Source of the DNA: Psychroserpens burtonensis DSM 12212
GTDB taxonomy: Bacteria > Bacteroidota > Bacteroidia > Flavobacteriales > Flavobacteriaceae
Assembly (NCBI RefSeq): GCF_000425305.1
Contig: NZ_AUDE01000009.1
Span: 62,001 to 126,000, forward strand
Reading direction: 5' to 3'
DNA: 64,000 nt
In this document: positions 25,301-34,978 of the stretch, one piece after another
How the letters are laid out: the number at the start of each line of letters is the position of its first letter
How positions within the stretch are numbered: position 1 is the stretch's first letter
Notes under the pieces: model-generated
The model's input: only the letters and a program-made list of their open reading frames with translations
Databases searched by the model: none
What the model was told of the DNA's origin: nothing
Position numbers and translations under genes: made by a program

Positions 25301-26659
25301 ATGAACGTACATTTTATAGCTATCGGTGGAAGTGCCATGCACAATCTTGCTCTAGCACTTCACAATAAAGAATATCACGTTACAGGTAGTGACGATGCTA
25401 TTTTTGAGCCTTCAAAATCAAGGTTAGAAGCCAAAGGATTGCTGCCAAAAGAGTTTGGTTGGTTTCCAGAAAAGGTGTCTTCAAATTTAGATGCTATCGT
25501 TTTAGGAATGCATGCTAAAGAAGATAACGCAGAACTTAAAAAAGCTCAAGAACTCAATCTTAAAATTTATAGTTACCCAGAGTTTCTCTACGAGCAGTCC
25601 AAACATAAAACACGTGTTGTTATTGGAGGAAGTCATGGTAAAACGACTATAACGTCTATGATTTTACATGTGATGCATTATCATGATCGTGATGTTGACT
25701 ATATGGTTGGCGCACAATTAGAAGGTTTTGATGTGATGGTGAAACTCACAGAGGATAATGATTTTATCGTTTTAGAAGGTGATGAATATTTGAGCTCTCC
25801 AATTGATAGACGACCAAAATTTCACTTATACAAACCCAATATTGCCTTATTAAGCGGTATTGCTTGGGATCATATCAATGTGTTCCCTACTTATGAGAAT
25901 TATGTGGAGCAATTTTCCGTATTTGTGGATAGTATTGTTCAAGGCGGAAGCATCAATTATAATGAAGAAGATCCTGAAGTAAAACGAGTTGTAGAGGCCA
26001 GTGACAATCAAATTAGAAAATTAGCCTACCAAACGCCAGAATATGTTGTAGAAAACGGACATACATTACTCGCAACACCAGAAGGTGACATACCTATAGA
26101 AATATTTGGAAAACATAACCTCAATAATCTCGCAGGTGCCAAATGGATTTGCCAGCATATGGGAATTGATGAAGATGATTTTTACGAAGCTATTTCTACC
26201 TTTAAAGGAGCTAGCAAACGACTAGAGAAAATTACCGAAACGTCTACGAGTGTTGCTTATAAAGATTTTGCGCATTCACCAAGTAAAGTGGAAGCCACTA
26301 CAAAGGCACTCAAAGAGCAATATCCAGATAGAACTTTAGTGGCTTGCTTAGAATTACATACGTACAGTAGTTTAAATGCTAAATTTCTAAAAGAATATAA
26401 AGGTGCTTTGGATGCAGCAGATGTAGCAGTTGTTTTTTACTCACCTCACGCCGTAGAAATCAAAAAGCTTGAAGAGGTTACTCATGAACAAATCGCCAAT
26501 GCTTTTGAGCGTGATGATTTGATTATTTATACCAATCCAGAGGATTTTAAGGACTTCTTGTTTGCTCAGAAATTTGATAATAAGGCGTTGTTGTTGATGA
26601 GTTCTGGGAATTATGGAGGTTTGGATTTTGGTGAGCTCACCACATTCCTGCGTAATTAG
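25301..26659 (+). CDS. mpl: Mur ligase family protein, Mpl-type (UDP-MurNAc:tripeptide ligase)
   Basis: A 452-residue ATP-dependent ligase from the ATG at 25301. The in-frame TTG at 25277 lies within the promoter box and is rejected. It has the N-terminal UDP-MurNAc-binding Rossmann motif (HFIAIGGSAMHNLA), the ATP P-loop GGSHGKTTITS (about residue 108), the LEGDEYLSSP metal/substrate segment and a C-terminal domain beginning around KDFAHSPSKVEATTKAL. E. coli Mpl attaches recycled L-Ala-gamma-D-Glu-mDAP to UDP-MurNAc in peptidoglycan recycling. The overall pattern, including VTGSDD and DEY, fits Mpl rather than MurC. Substrate is inferred from family. Confidence 0.85.
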   Translation: MNVHFIAIGGSAMHNLALALHNKEYHVTGSDDAIFEPSKSRLEAKGLLPKEFGWFPEKVSSNLDAIVLGMHAKEDNAELKKAQELNLKIYSYPEFLYEQSKHKTRVVIGGSHGKTTITSMILHVMHYHDRDVDYMVGAQLEGFDVMVKLTEDNDFIVLEGDEYLSSPIDRRPKFHLYKPNIALLSGIAWDHINVFPTYENYVEQFSVFVDSIVQGGSINYNEEDPEVKRVVEASDNQIRKLAYQTPEYVVENGHTLLATPEGDIPIEIFGKHNLNNLAGAKWICQHMGIDEDDFYEAISTFKGASKRLEKITETSTSVAYKDFAHSPSKVEATTKALKEQYPDRTLVACLELHTYSSLNAKFLKEYKGALDAADVAVVFYSPHAVEIKKLEEVTHEQIANAFERDDLIIYTNPEDFKDFLFAQKFDNKALLLMSSGNYGGLDFGELTTFLRN

Positions 26660-26802
26660 GATTCTCAGAGTTTTGACGACAATTTTCTAGTAGACAATTA
26701 TTTTATTTTGAGTTGTTGGTGAAGAACACCAATAATGGCCCAATTGTGTTTTAATGTAACATTTCTTGAGTTATACCTACTCATTACTAGAAGCACTCTT
26801 TA

Positions 26803-27486
26803 ATGAAATTCAATAAACGATTTTATGATGACAACTTGAATCTTAGAAACGTTTCTAAGAAAAAACTAGCACTCTCTATTATAATAGGTCTATTGTCTGC
26901 TTTAATTATCTACAGTTTCTCTTATGTTCTAAGAGAAACAATGAGAGTGATGTCGTTCAAGTTTGATTTATATCCCAATATAATCAGTGAAGTAGATAGG
27001 CGTTTTTATAATTTATTTTTTGCTTTTTCATCAATTATCTTTGGTAATTCAATGGCTGTGAGTTTTTTGTTTAGCCAACCTCAAAATTTGATGACAAGGA
27101 GAAGTACAAAGCGAAAACGAATTATAAATGAACAAATTTTTCTTAATTTTAATTTTGCTTACGGGTTCTGTAAATTAGGCTTCATGTTTGGAGCTTTTTC
27201 AATGTGTTGTATAAACTTTCCATTTTCATCAACTCCAAAATATATTGCTATTCTTTTAATTATTGCCTTATATCTAGAATCAACTAAGACAATAAATCAA
27301 GTTTTAAGAAATAAAAAATGGAAGTTTTTAGCTGTTAATGTTCTATTCCTTTTTTTGCTTTCACTTGGTATGAGCAAAATTGATATTGTCAATTATAAAG
27401 CAATTGATGTGATGGCTTTGAAAGCTAATCCAATTTTGGATTTGCCTCATTCTTTTTATTATCAAAAGACATCTAATACAAAATAG
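26803..27486 (+). CDS. N-terminal fragment of the broken gene: 227-residue membrane protein
   Basis: This part could still be translated as an integral membrane protein with about five hydrophobic segments (residues 22-43, 68-92, 108-135, 145-160, 172-192). It ends at the first in-frame TAG. No family is recognised. It is probably non-functional without its C-terminal half, unless the membrane part acts alone. Confidence 0.45.
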   Translation: MKFNKRFYDDNLNLRNVSKKKLALSIIIGLLSALIIYSFSYVLRETMRVMSFKFDLYPNIISEVDRRFYNLFFAFSSIIFGNSMAVSFLFSQPQNLMTRRSTKRKRIINEQIFLNFNFAYGFCKLGFMFGAFSMCCINFPFSSTPKYIAILLIIALYLESTKTINQVLRNKKWKFLAVNVLFLFLLSLGMSKIDIVNYKAIDVMALKANPILDLPHSFYYQKTSNTK

Positions 27487-27699
27487 CCGGTTGTAACCCT
27501 CAAAATAGTTCGAGATATAAATGATAAAAAAACTATTAGAAATGAACTTAATGAGGAGATCTAAATTCATGAAATATCAAGTGAGATTAATAGAGTACGT
27601 AGTTCTGTTTACAGAGAGGAGTTAAAAGATTTTTTAGAGGTTAAAATATCAGTTGACAAGACTATAGAGTTAAATTATATTAAACAGATCGAAGCACAC

Positions 27700-28215
27700 A
27701 TGTTTTCTGGTGGTCATAAACGAATAACTTATAATGTGTATAATGAAGACGAACTCACTCGAAGCTTTGAACAAAGAGGTTTTAGGAAAATAATTACTCC
27801 TGATGTACTTCAATTTAGGCCTAAAGAAGCCTCTTTTTATCCACCATTAGTGCCAGATGCAATTCCATATGACCCTTCGTTTAAAGATACTCTAAATGTA
27901 CATGTTAAAAATTCAGTAGTTATAGATGGATTAAAGGTTCCAAATCAAATGTTAGTTAGAACGTTTAAAAATAGTATAACTCAGGATAGAGTGGTAAATT
28001 ATATTATTTATCAAGAAACAATTTATCAGGATTATATTACTGTATTATCAGCTCAATGGAAAGCTGCACACGAGTTACGTGAAAAAGAACAAAAAGTTTC
28101 TGACGAATATAAGAGCAGTAAAGCCTATTATGATGAACAAAGAGAATTGAGAGGAAAATATCCAATAATGTCTATAGAAAGTTATGATAAGTATGATTTT
28201 CCTTCAAAAACATAA
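27700..28215 (+). CDS. C-terminal fragment of the broken gene: soluble, ExbD-tail-like
   Basis: The frame after the second stop first offers an ATG at 27700, giving 171 residues (MFSGGHKRITYNVYNEDELT...). The protein-like sequence in the same frame begins well before this ATG, so the start is an artefact of the break. The last 70 residues are charged and helical. Independent expression is doubtful, as no promoter is seen. Confidence 0.35.
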   Translation: MFSGGHKRITYNVYNEDELTRSFEQRGFRKIITPDVLQFRPKEASFYPPLVPDAIPYDPSFKDTLNVHVKNSVVIDGLKVPNQMLVRTFKNSITQDRVVNYIIYQETIYQDYITVLSAQWKAAHELREKEQKVSDEYKSSKAYYDEQRELRGKYPIMSIESYDKYDFPSKT

Positions 28216-28315
28216 TAACTCCAAGATTGTCTCGTTATTCTTATAAATCAACCAAACCAACAACGTCTATTCTACATAATTACGTTTATTAATTTCTTAT
28301 AAATCAACTAAAATT

Positions 28316-28954
28316 ATGAAACGTATCCTTATTACAGTATGCTTATTCGCATGTTTTTTTTCATGCTCAAACGATGACATGACGACACCAGAAGCTCAAG
28401 ACTCTAATTTTTATGCCTTAACCGTTGGTAATTCTTGGGTGTATAAAAATTATAGGTACGATCAAAACTCAGAAACTTATGAAGATACTGGAGTAATAGA
28501 CTCGGTAAGTATTATTTCTAAGGAAGACATTGAAGGAAACACCTATTTTAAGTTTAGACGACTCACTACAGGAAATGAAGATCAAATAACATTTTGCAAT
28601 CCTAATGGTGAGCACTTTGAGAATCTAAGAGAATGGGAAGGTAATCTTGTATGGAGTGACGGAACAGTGAAATTTACTAATACTGATTATTCATTACGAA
28701 CTCTAAACGAAAATGATTGGGGAAATATAGTGGAACAACTACTAGAAAATACAACAATACTCAATGTTGAAGCAGAAGATTTTGCATGTGTCAATTCCGA
28801 GCGCTATGTTATTTTGCCAGATGGAGAACAAGCTCCAGGTTTAGATCGCTTTTATTATGCTGATGGTATAGGCTTAATTTATGATTCGACTTCATTTGTT
28901 TCTAGTGGGATACCTGTTATCGTTAGACGTTTGGATTCTTACGATATTCAATAA
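28316..28954 (+). CDS. lipoprotein of unknown function
   Basis: A 212-residue protein with a lipoprotein signal (MKRILITVCLFACFFSC, Cys17 followed by SNDD, a typical flavobacterial surface-export acidic tail). After it, the D-S-N-F-Y-A-L-T-V-G-N-S-W-V-Y-K-N-Y pattern resembles a common beta-rich domain of small Bacteroidota lipoproteins. Only one Cys pair (FCNPNG, FACVNS) remains in the mature part. It is monocistronic and followed by a terminator. Location is the cell envelope; function unknown. Confidence 0.8.
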   Translation: MKRILITVCLFACFFSCSNDDMTTPEAQDSNFYALTVGNSWVYKNYRYDQNSETYEDTGVIDSVSIISKEDIEGNTYFKFRRLTTGNEDQITFCNPNGEHFENLREWEGNLVWSDGTVKFTNTDYSLRTLNENDWGNIVEQLLENTTILNVEAEDFACVNSERYVILPDGEQAPGLDRFYYADGIGLIYDSTSFVSSGIPVIVRRLDSYDIQ

Positions 28955-28978
28955 TAGCTATCGATTTTATATAGTAAG

Positions 28979-29005
28979 CCTTCTGTTTTAAATTGAAGGT
29001 TTTAT
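28979..29005. terminator. convergent terminator between lipoprotein and MFS genes
   Basis: CCTTC (28979-28983) pairs with GAAGG (28995-28999), then TTTTATT follows on the plus strand; flanking A/T pairs extend the stem. It can serve both converging genes. Confidence 0.5.
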
Positions 29006-30175
29006 TCATTTTGACGAGCGACTCAAGCCTATCAAACCGAGTGCAGGCCCAACTCCTAAAACCATATAAACCATTAAAGAGTTAGTTGAGTTTACTAAAG
29101 TATTTAAGAGTAAAATACTCACAATCGTAATCGCAAAACCTATACAATTTACTATTGTAAGCGCTGTCCCTTTTAGTTGTGGTTCTGCATTTTGGGCAAC
29201 TAATGTTGAAAATAGAGGAGAGTCGGCAATCACAACAATTCCCCAAAAGATAAGAAAGCCAATAAATAGAATTTCAGAATTAACAGCGAAGAAAAACGGA
29301 CATACAAAGCAGCAAATACAAGACAATAAAAGTGCTGTAAATGCGGTTTGTTTTGTTCCGAAGTATTCAGATACGTAACCTGCGATAATACATCCTAATC
29401 CGCCAATAGCAATAATGATAAATGAGAGAAGTGCAATATTGAGTTCTATATTTGAATGCAATTGACTATATGTTTTTAATAATATAGGTACGAAAGCCCA
29501 AAAAGCATAGAGTTCCCACATATGTCCAAAATAGCCAAAAGCAGCAGCACGAAATTTAACATTCTCAAAGACTTTTGAAAATGAGGATAAGTGCAGACTT
29601 TTTGTTACGATTCTGTTTGGACCGTCAGGAACTAAGAGCAAGATTAGGAATCCACCTAATAGCGCAATTGTTGAGGTTGTAATAATTATAGGTTTCCAAG
29701 TGGCAAGGTCTATAAAACCTTTTAATATATGTGGAAATGCAGTGCCTAGAACTAAAGCTCCCACTAAAAAGCTTAAGGACTTACCCAGACCTTTTTTGTA
29801 ATAGTCTGAAGCAATTTTCATTCCAACAGGATAAATACCAGCAAGAAAAAAACCTGTCAAAAACCGAAATGCTAATAAGCTAGTCAATGTATTGCTATCC
29901 CAAATGATAGCGCTATTGCATAAAGCACCAAGAATTGCGGATATAAAAAACACCTTGGATGGTGAAAATCGGTCAGCTATGGTAAGTACCGCAAATATTA
30001 GGGTGCCTACAATAAAACCAAATTGTACAGACGATGTTAAATATCCAATAGCTCCGTCGTTAAGGTCGAATACTTTTACAAGGTTGCTCATAACAGCATT
30101 GCTTGCAAACCAGAGTGATGTGCAGCAAAATTGGGATATTACAATAATTGGAAGAATGTTGTTTTTCCTTGTCAT
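29006..30175 (-). CDS. major facilitator superfamily transporter
   Basis: A 389-residue protein with about twelve membrane segments. The MFS loop 2-3 signature appears in degenerate form (ADRFSPSKVF, about residues 68-77). The N-terminus N-N-I-L-P-I-I-V-I-S-Q-F-C-C-T-S-L-W-F-A-S-N-A-V resembles the nitrate/cyanate-type or drug-efflux MFS branches. It moves a small solute across the inner membrane, driven by an ion gradient. Neighbours give no clue to the substrate, since the lipoprotein gene converges on it and a DUF4476 gene lies upstream. Confidence 0.88.
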   Translation of the reverse strand: MTRKNNILPIIVISQFCCTSLWFASNAVMSNLVKVFDLNDGAIGYLTSSVQFGFIVGTLIFAVLTIADRFSPSKVFFISAILGALCNSAIIWDSNTLTSLLAFRFLTGFFLAGIYPVGMKIASDYYKKGLGKSLSFLVGALVLGTAFPHILKGFIDLATWKPIIITTSTIALLGGFLILLLVPDGPNRIVTKSLHLSSFSKVFENVKFRAAAFGYFGHMWELYAFWAFVPILLKTYSQLHSNIELNIALLSFIIIAIGGLGCIIAGYVSEYFGTKQTAFTALLLSCICCFVCPFFFAVNSEILFIGFLIFWGIVVIADSPLFSTLVAQNAEPQLKGTALTIVNCIGFAITIVSILLLNTLVNSTNSLMVYMVLGVGPALGLIGLSRSSK

Positions 30176-30312
30176 TTTAGCCTCTAAGGGTTTACTATCA
30201 ATCGAAAAACTTCATTATCAACTAAGTATTTCTTTTAAAAAAAAAGCAATTTTTATTTCCAAGGATTATAAGACGACTAGATTCCTTTAGTGTTCTAAGT
30301 TAAAACCAGAAT

Positions 30313-31212
30313 TTAGTGTCCGAAAGATTCGATATGTTCATTTAGTTCATCAATTGTAGATTCAAATTCAAAAGCGTTATTTACTTTCCAATAATTCTCC
30401 GGATTATAACAATATGAATAGGCAAACTTTGCATATTCTAATTTACTATCCTCAAAATCAAACAAGCTTGTAATCTGAGTAATTTGACCTGAAGTTAGAC
30501 AGCTACCTTTAGTAACCTGTTTTGCGAGAGTTAATCTAGAATCTGAAAACGTTTTGCTTTTAATCGATGCTAATGCCTGACCGAAATCCCAACGAGACAT
30601 GGCATAACATCCTGTGTCTTCAAAAATGACAACATCAGCTGGTCCCCCAATTGTCGTTGTCGTTGATTGGGTTGTGGTTGTAGATGATCCAGCATTAACA
30701 TTGATTCCTATACCTACATTAGTACCACCAGCATTAACACCAACACCAATATTAATCTGGTCGCCATTACCAGAAGACATCGTGGTGGTGGTTTGTGTTA
30801 TGGTTTGAATTGGAGGCAGAGGCATAGCATTATAATGAATGACAGATACATTACTTGGAGGTGGTAAAATAGCTTGGAAAGGTGTAAACGAGTAAAAACG
30901 TAATTTTTTACCGTGTTCAGTAGTTTTGATTTTATAAATAAACTCACCTCGTCTATTGTCAACATTCACAACCATAAGATGTCTTTTGTTAAGGATAGGA
31001 GTAGAGTCGTCGGCAAATATAATTTTAGTATCATAATACTCATTAATTAAATAATCTACAGCAATATTTACTAACGGTTCTTTATTTTGTCTGACGCCAT
31101 TGAGAATCAAATAAAATGCATCTCCATCTTCCGAAAAAATGGTTAATCGAGATTCTTGGGCATTTGAGAATAGACTAACTAAAAGTAAAGCTAAAATGGT
31201 GATTTTTTTCAT
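30313..31212 (-). CDS. secreted DUF4476 domain protein
   Basis: A 299-residue protein with a signal peptide (MKKITILALLLVSLFSNAQ). The N-terminal 115 residues form a beta-rich domain. A linker rich in Gly, Thr and Asn (residues 140-190, with runs such as QTTTTMSSGNGD and TTTTQSTTTTIGG) is low-complexity. The C-terminal 95 residues (CYAMSRWDFGQALASIKSKTFSDSRLTLAKQVTKG) match the DUF4476 pattern, in which residues cluster around F-x-x-A-L-x-x-I-K and F-D-x-S-R. Function of the family is unknown. It lies 59 bp downstream of the PaiB-like gene. Confidence 0.82.
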   Translation of the reverse strand: MKKITILALLLVSLFSNAQESRLTIFSEDGDAFYLILNGVRQNKEPLVNIAVDYLINEYYDTKIIFADDSTPILNKRHLMVVNVDNRRGEFIYKIKTTEHGKKLRFYSFTPFQAILPPPSNVSVIHYNAMPLPPIQTITQTTTTMSSGNGDQINIGVGVNAGGTNVGIGINVNAGSSTTTTQSTTTTIGGPADVVIFEDTGCYAMSRWDFGQALASIKSKTFSDSRLTLAKQVTKGSCLTSGQITQITSLFDFEDSKLEYAKFAYSYCYNPENYWKVNNAFEFESTIDELNEHIESFGH

Positions 31213-31270
31213 AATGGTTTCTATTTAAAAAAGTGCTTAATCCAAAACTTGTGCCAAAAATAATAATTTA

Positions 31271-31867
31271 TTAAGAGATAAATACTTTATCCAAAAACTG
31301 TGTCACACTCTCTTGATTAGCTCTAATTAATTCTTGCCTAGCATTTTTAATATCACTAGGTTTTTTATCCTGCGATAATTTGAATTTACCTTCCCAAGAG
31401 GTGATTTCAATCTCAAACATTTCAATATAATTTAGATTGCGATCTAGTCTTGGATTATCGGGTTCTAACACATATTTATGATCTGGAGTTTCAAGAAACT
31501 CAGTCATAGTGATTAAGGATTGTTTTAAAGCAGCATTACTTTCTATAGCTTTTACATGTCCTTTGAGATGTAATTTAATATAGTTCCATGTCGGTAGTTG
31601 AGTAGTGCTGAATAAGCTAGGTGATATGTAACACTCTGGTCCTGAGAATAGAATGGTAACGTCGTTATTGTCTTTTAAAAGCTGTGCTTGCGGATTATTA
31701 ATATCAATATGACCAATGAGTTTCTCGCCCTCTAAAATTAATGGTAAATGCGTTATCAATGGCTTATTATTTTCTACGGAAATGAGCGTAGCTAAAGGAT
31801 ACGTCTTAATAACTTCATATAAATGCGCTTTGTTATTATCCTGATGATGTTTTGGAGGGTAATTCAT
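31271..31867 (-). CDS. PaiB-type FMN-binding protein / negative regulator
   Basis: A 198-residue flavin-reductase-like split-barrel protein. The N-terminus MNYPPKHHQDN and the motifs ATLISVENNKPLITHLPL, GHIDINNPQA and FSGPECYISPSLF are characteristic of the PaiB family. The family binds FMN; B. subtilis PaiB is a repressor of sporulation and degradative-enzyme genes. The role in this organism is unknown. The GIxSW-like tail is present as EITSWEGKFKLSQDK. It is probably monocistronic or paired with the downstream DUF4476 gene. Confidence 0.9.
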   Translation of the reverse strand: MNYPPKHHQDNNKAHLYEVIKTYPLATLISVENNKPLITHLPLILEGEKLIGHIDINNPQAQLLKDNNDVTILFSGPECYISPSLFSTTQLPTWNYIKLHLKGHVKAIESNAALKQSLITMTEFLETPDHKYVLEPDNPRLDRNLNYIEMFEIEITSWEGKFKLSQDKKPSDIKNARQELIRANQESVTQFLDKVFIS

Positions 31868-32108
31868 TTTATATATTAATTGTGTTTGAAATTTACAATT
31901 ATTGTGTAATTAAAAAGGGATTATTTTGAAATAATGATTTCGGTAGTTGTCAAAATAATATATCAATATTATTAAGAATTATTTAGCTAACCATATGATT
32001 AAAAGGGTTAAAATATTTTCATAATCAAAAATAAATCATTAAAATGTCGACGAAATGTTCATTTTAAGCGATGAATTGCTTATTTTCACGATCCCTAATA
32101 ACCTATTT

Positions 32109-33236
32109 ATGAAAGTTCAACAGCTATCCATTACTCAAGATAATTGGTTCGAGAGTTTAGAATCTATTAATATTGATGCTAATTTATTCTTACTTTTTGT
32201 ATCACCTGAGTTTAAATTGACTAAAATACTTTTAAGTTCTTTAGTCAAAAGTCACCCTAATGCCATAATCACGGGATGCTCCACTGCAGGAGAAATATCA
32301 GACGTTACCGTCAAGGATAAAACGATATCCTTAACCGCCATCCAATTCCAAAAAACTAATTTAAATAAGGTCTCTGTTAAAATAAAATCTATGGATCGCA
32401 GTTTTGAAGCTGGTCAAAAAATAGGAAGCCAACTTTATAGTACAGACTTAAAACATGTAATTGTTCTCAGCGACGGATTAAATGTTAATGGAGCAGACTT
32501 AGTTTCTGGTTTAAAATCAAAGCTACCTAATGTAAGTATTACTGGTGGGTTGGCAGCCGATGGATCTGCCTTTGATAAAACATATATAATTGAAAATAAT
32601 GAAATGTGTGACAAGACCATTATTGGTCTTGGGTTTTATGGAGAAGATTTAAAAGTAGGTTTTAGCTCTAGGGGAGGATGGAATAGTTTCGGGATTGAAA
32701 GGTTGGTTACTAAATCTCAGAAAAATGTATTGTTTGGATTAGATGGTTTACCAGCTTTAGAAATTTATAAATCATTTTTAGGCGACGAAGCTCAAAATTT
32801 ACCAAGTTCAGGTCTCTTGTTTCCGTTGAGCATGAGAAACAATGAAAATGAAACACCTTTAGTAAGAACGATATTGGCAGTTAATGAAGAAGATCAAAGT
32901 TTGACTTTTGCTGGTAATATACCTCAAAAATCGTATGTCCGATTAATGAAAGCAAACATAGATCGATTAATTGATGGTGCTGAAGACTCTGCTATTTCTG
33001 CTAAACAACATGTCAATGAATCATGTGAATTGGCAATACTTATAAGTTGTGTTGGTCGAAGACTGGTTTTAAAACAATTGGTTGAGGAAGAAGTTGAAGT
33101 TGTAAGAGGCATTCTGGGTAATAAGCCAAAAATAACAGGATTTTATTCTTATGGAGAAATTGCACCATTTGGTGAGTTTTCACCTTGTGAATTACACAAT
33201 CAAACCATGACAATAACAACACTTTCGGAATGTTAA
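32109..33236 (+). CDS. FIST domain sensor protein
   Basis: A 375-residue protein from the ATG at 32109 (MKVQQLSITQDNW); the in-frame start at 32055 adds 18 unlike residues. The N-terminal FIST_N domain (about 20-200) shows ITGCSTAGEISD, VLSDGLNVNG and SITGGLAADGS; the FIST_C domain follows (GFYSYGEIAPFGEF near the C-terminus). FIST domains bind small ligands, proposed to be amino acids or nitric oxide, and feed signalling proteins. It is cytoplasmic, without membrane segments. Its stop overlaps the start of the hybrid histidine kinase by 7 bp, so the two probably form one sensory complex. Confidence 0.92.
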   Translation: MKVQQLSITQDNWFESLESINIDANLFLLFVSPEFKLTKILLSSLVKSHPNAIITGCSTAGEISDVTVKDKTISLTAIQFQKTNLNKVSVKIKSMDRSFEAGQKIGSQLYSTDLKHVIVLSDGLNVNGADLVSGLKSKLPNVSITGGLAADGSAFDKTYIIENNEMCDKTIIGLGFYGEDLKVGFSSRGGWNSFGIERLVTKSQKNVLFGLDGLPALEIYKSFLGDEAQNLPSSGLLFPLSMRNNENETPLVRTILAVNEEDQSLTFAGNIPQKSYVRLMKANIDRLIDGAEDSAISAKQHVNESCELAILISCVGRRLVLKQLVEEEVEVVRGILGNKPKITGFYSYGEIAPFGEFSPCELHNQTMTITTLSEC

Positions 33237-34978
33237 ATAATGAATATCATCGATTATTAAAGAGACAGATTCGAAAAGCTAACTTAAATCTCTTGGCTAA
33301 TCCAGATTTTGCCATTTTTTTAAACTCGGTTAATGATGCCTATAATAGTTTTGATAAGGATGTAAAGCATGTTGAAAATATTCTTGAGGAGAGTTCTAAA
33401 GAATTATTTGTAGCTAATCAAAAATTAAGAAACGAAAGAGACGTTTCTAAAACTAAATTAGAGAACCTAATTGATAATGTTGGAGGTGTTATTTTTGAAA
33501 CTGATCTTAATGGGAACTTCACTTTTTTAAATACTGCTTGGGAAGAATATTCAGGGTTTACAATAGAAAATTCGATTGGTAAATCTTTTAAAGATTTCCT
33601 AAAAGGAATAAACATAGAGGGTAATAAAGAGTTTAGTGCGTTGTTTTCTAAAGACAACAAGTATATTGAATTTATTTTTCGTAAAGAAAAAGAAGGAAAA
33701 TTAATGTGGTTTGAATTGAAGTGTAAACTTGTAAAAGGTCATGATGGCTTATCCAAAGGTTTTACTGGTATTATGGTAGATATAACTAATTTAAAATCTA
33801 CAGAAATAGAATTGCACAAGGCAAGTAAATCTAAGGACGAATTTTTATCTACCATGTCTCATGAAATTAGAACACCCCTAAATGCTGTTACCGGTTTAAC
33901 GAATATTTTGTTAATGGAAGATCATTTGCCAGAACAGGTTATAAATCTAAAAGCATTAAAATATTCTGGAGAGCATTTATTAGGTTTGATTAATGATTTA
34001 TTAGATTTTGATAAGATTAAGTCTGGTAAAATGAAGGTGAATGAAAAAGTATTTAGTCTTAATAATTTTTTAGAAAATATTAAATCCCATTTTGTATTAA
34101 GAACCCAACAAAAAGGTATAGAATTTGATATTATTAATGAAAATAAACTACCTAATAATATTATTGGTGATAAACTGAAACTTACTCAAATAATAAATAA
34201 TTTATTAAGCAACGCTTTAAAATTTACAGCAACAGGAAGCATCATCATTAAGATTAAAAATTTAGGTATAAGTCATAATAAAATAAATCTCCAATTTAAG
34301 GTCATAGATACTGGGATTGGAATACCACAAGAAAGACAGGGTAGTATTTTTGAAAGCTTCATGCAAGCTAATTCTGAAACGTCCGTAAAATATGGAGGTA
34401 CTGGATTGGGATTGTCAATCACCAAAAAATTATTGAATTTACAGAGTAGTGATTTAAACGTGGAGAGCGAAGAAGGTAAAGGCTCCAATTTCTCTTTTCA
34501 AATTACCTATAAAGTCACTAATAGATTAAATCTTTACGAACCAGAAATGGTTAAAATTCAAACAGAATATGAGCCGTTAAACATGAATGTTTTGGTTGCT
34601 GAGGATAATAAGATGAACGTGCTTATTATGGAACGATTTCTTGAAAAATGGAAAGTAAATTATAAAATAGCATTTAATGGTAAAGAGGCACTCGAGTATA
34701 TCCAAAATTCAAAAGTAGACTTTAATCTTGTATTAATGGACTTACAAATGCCTGAATTAAATGGATATCAAACAACAGAAATTATTAGAAGTCTAGAAGA
34801 TGAAACAAAAGCAAATCTACCAATAATCGCTTTAACCGCTTTCGCACAAACAGATATTAAAGAAAAAACAAAACTTCATAAAATGGATGGATTTATGGGC
34901 AAACCTTTTAATCCAACAGTACTATACGAGTTACTAAAAAAATATAGTAATAAACCTGATGTCGTAAAGATTACTTAA
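33230..34978 (+). CDS. cytoplasmic hybrid histidine kinase (PAS-HisKA-HATPase-REC)
   Basis: A 582-residue signalling protein with no membrane segments. Residues 35-75 are coiled-coil, 76-195 a PAS domain (LIDNVGGVIFETDLNGNFTFLNTAW), and 200-265 HisKA with His211 in STMSHEIRTP. The HATPase domain spans about 310-425 (N box NNLLSNALKF, G boxes DTGIGIP and GGTGLGLSI). A receiver domain with acceptor Asp504 (VLMDLQMPELNGY) and Lys in GKPF ends the protein. It has no separate response-regulator output domain, so phosphate would move on to an unlinked regulator. Its ATG overlaps the FIST gene stop, implying that FIST provides the input. Confidence 0.95.
   Translation: MLNNEYHRLLKRQIRKANLNLLANPDFAIFLNSVNDAYNSFDKDVKHVENILEESSKELFVANQKLRNERDVSKTKLENLIDNVGGVIFETDLNGNFTFLNTAWEEYSGFTIENSIGKSFKDFLKGINIEGNKEFSALFSKDNKYIEFIFRKEKEGKLMWFELKCKLVKGHDGLSKGFTGIMVDITNLKSTEIELHKASKSKDEFLSTMSHEIRTPLNAVTGLTNILLMEDHLPEQVINLKALKYSGEHLLGLINDLLDFDKIKSGKMKVNEKVFSLNNFLENIKSHFVLRTQQKGIEFDIINENKLPNNIIGDKLKLTQIINNLLSNALKFTATGSIIIKIKNLGISHNKINLQFKVIDTGIGIPQERQGSIFESFMQANSETSVKYGGTGLGLSITKKLLNLQSSDLNVESEEGKGSNFSFQITYKVTNRLNLYEPEMVKIQTEYEPLNMNVLVAEDNKMNVLIMERFLEKWKVNYKIAFNGKEALEYIQNSKVDFNLVLMDLQMPELNGYQTTEIIRSLEDETKANLPIIALTAFAQTDIKEKTKLHKMDGFMGKPFNPTVLYELLKKYSNKPDVVKIT

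Larger units (their letters stand above)
26803..28215 (+). pseudogene. broken membrane-protein gene with two in-frame stop codons
   Basis: Two open frames (26803-27486 and 27700-28215) lie in the same reading frame, separated by TAG at 27484-27486 and TAA at 27562-27564. The DNA between and after the stops still reads as protein in that frame (for example VTLKIVRDINDKKTIRNE, then SSEINRVRSSVYREELKDF). The intact product would be about 470 residues: about five membrane segments, then a soluble region. The C-terminal 60 residues (YQDYITVLSAQWKAAHELREKEQ...) faintly recall the C-terminus of Bacteroidota ExbD proteins. The most economical reading is a recently inactivated gene. Sequencing error at two sites is less likely but possible. 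Confidence 0.7.

Noticed and set aside
29892-30290. 132-codon plus-strand frame opposite the MFS gene start
   Set aside because: Mostly antisense to a conserved transporter; no family or start signal.
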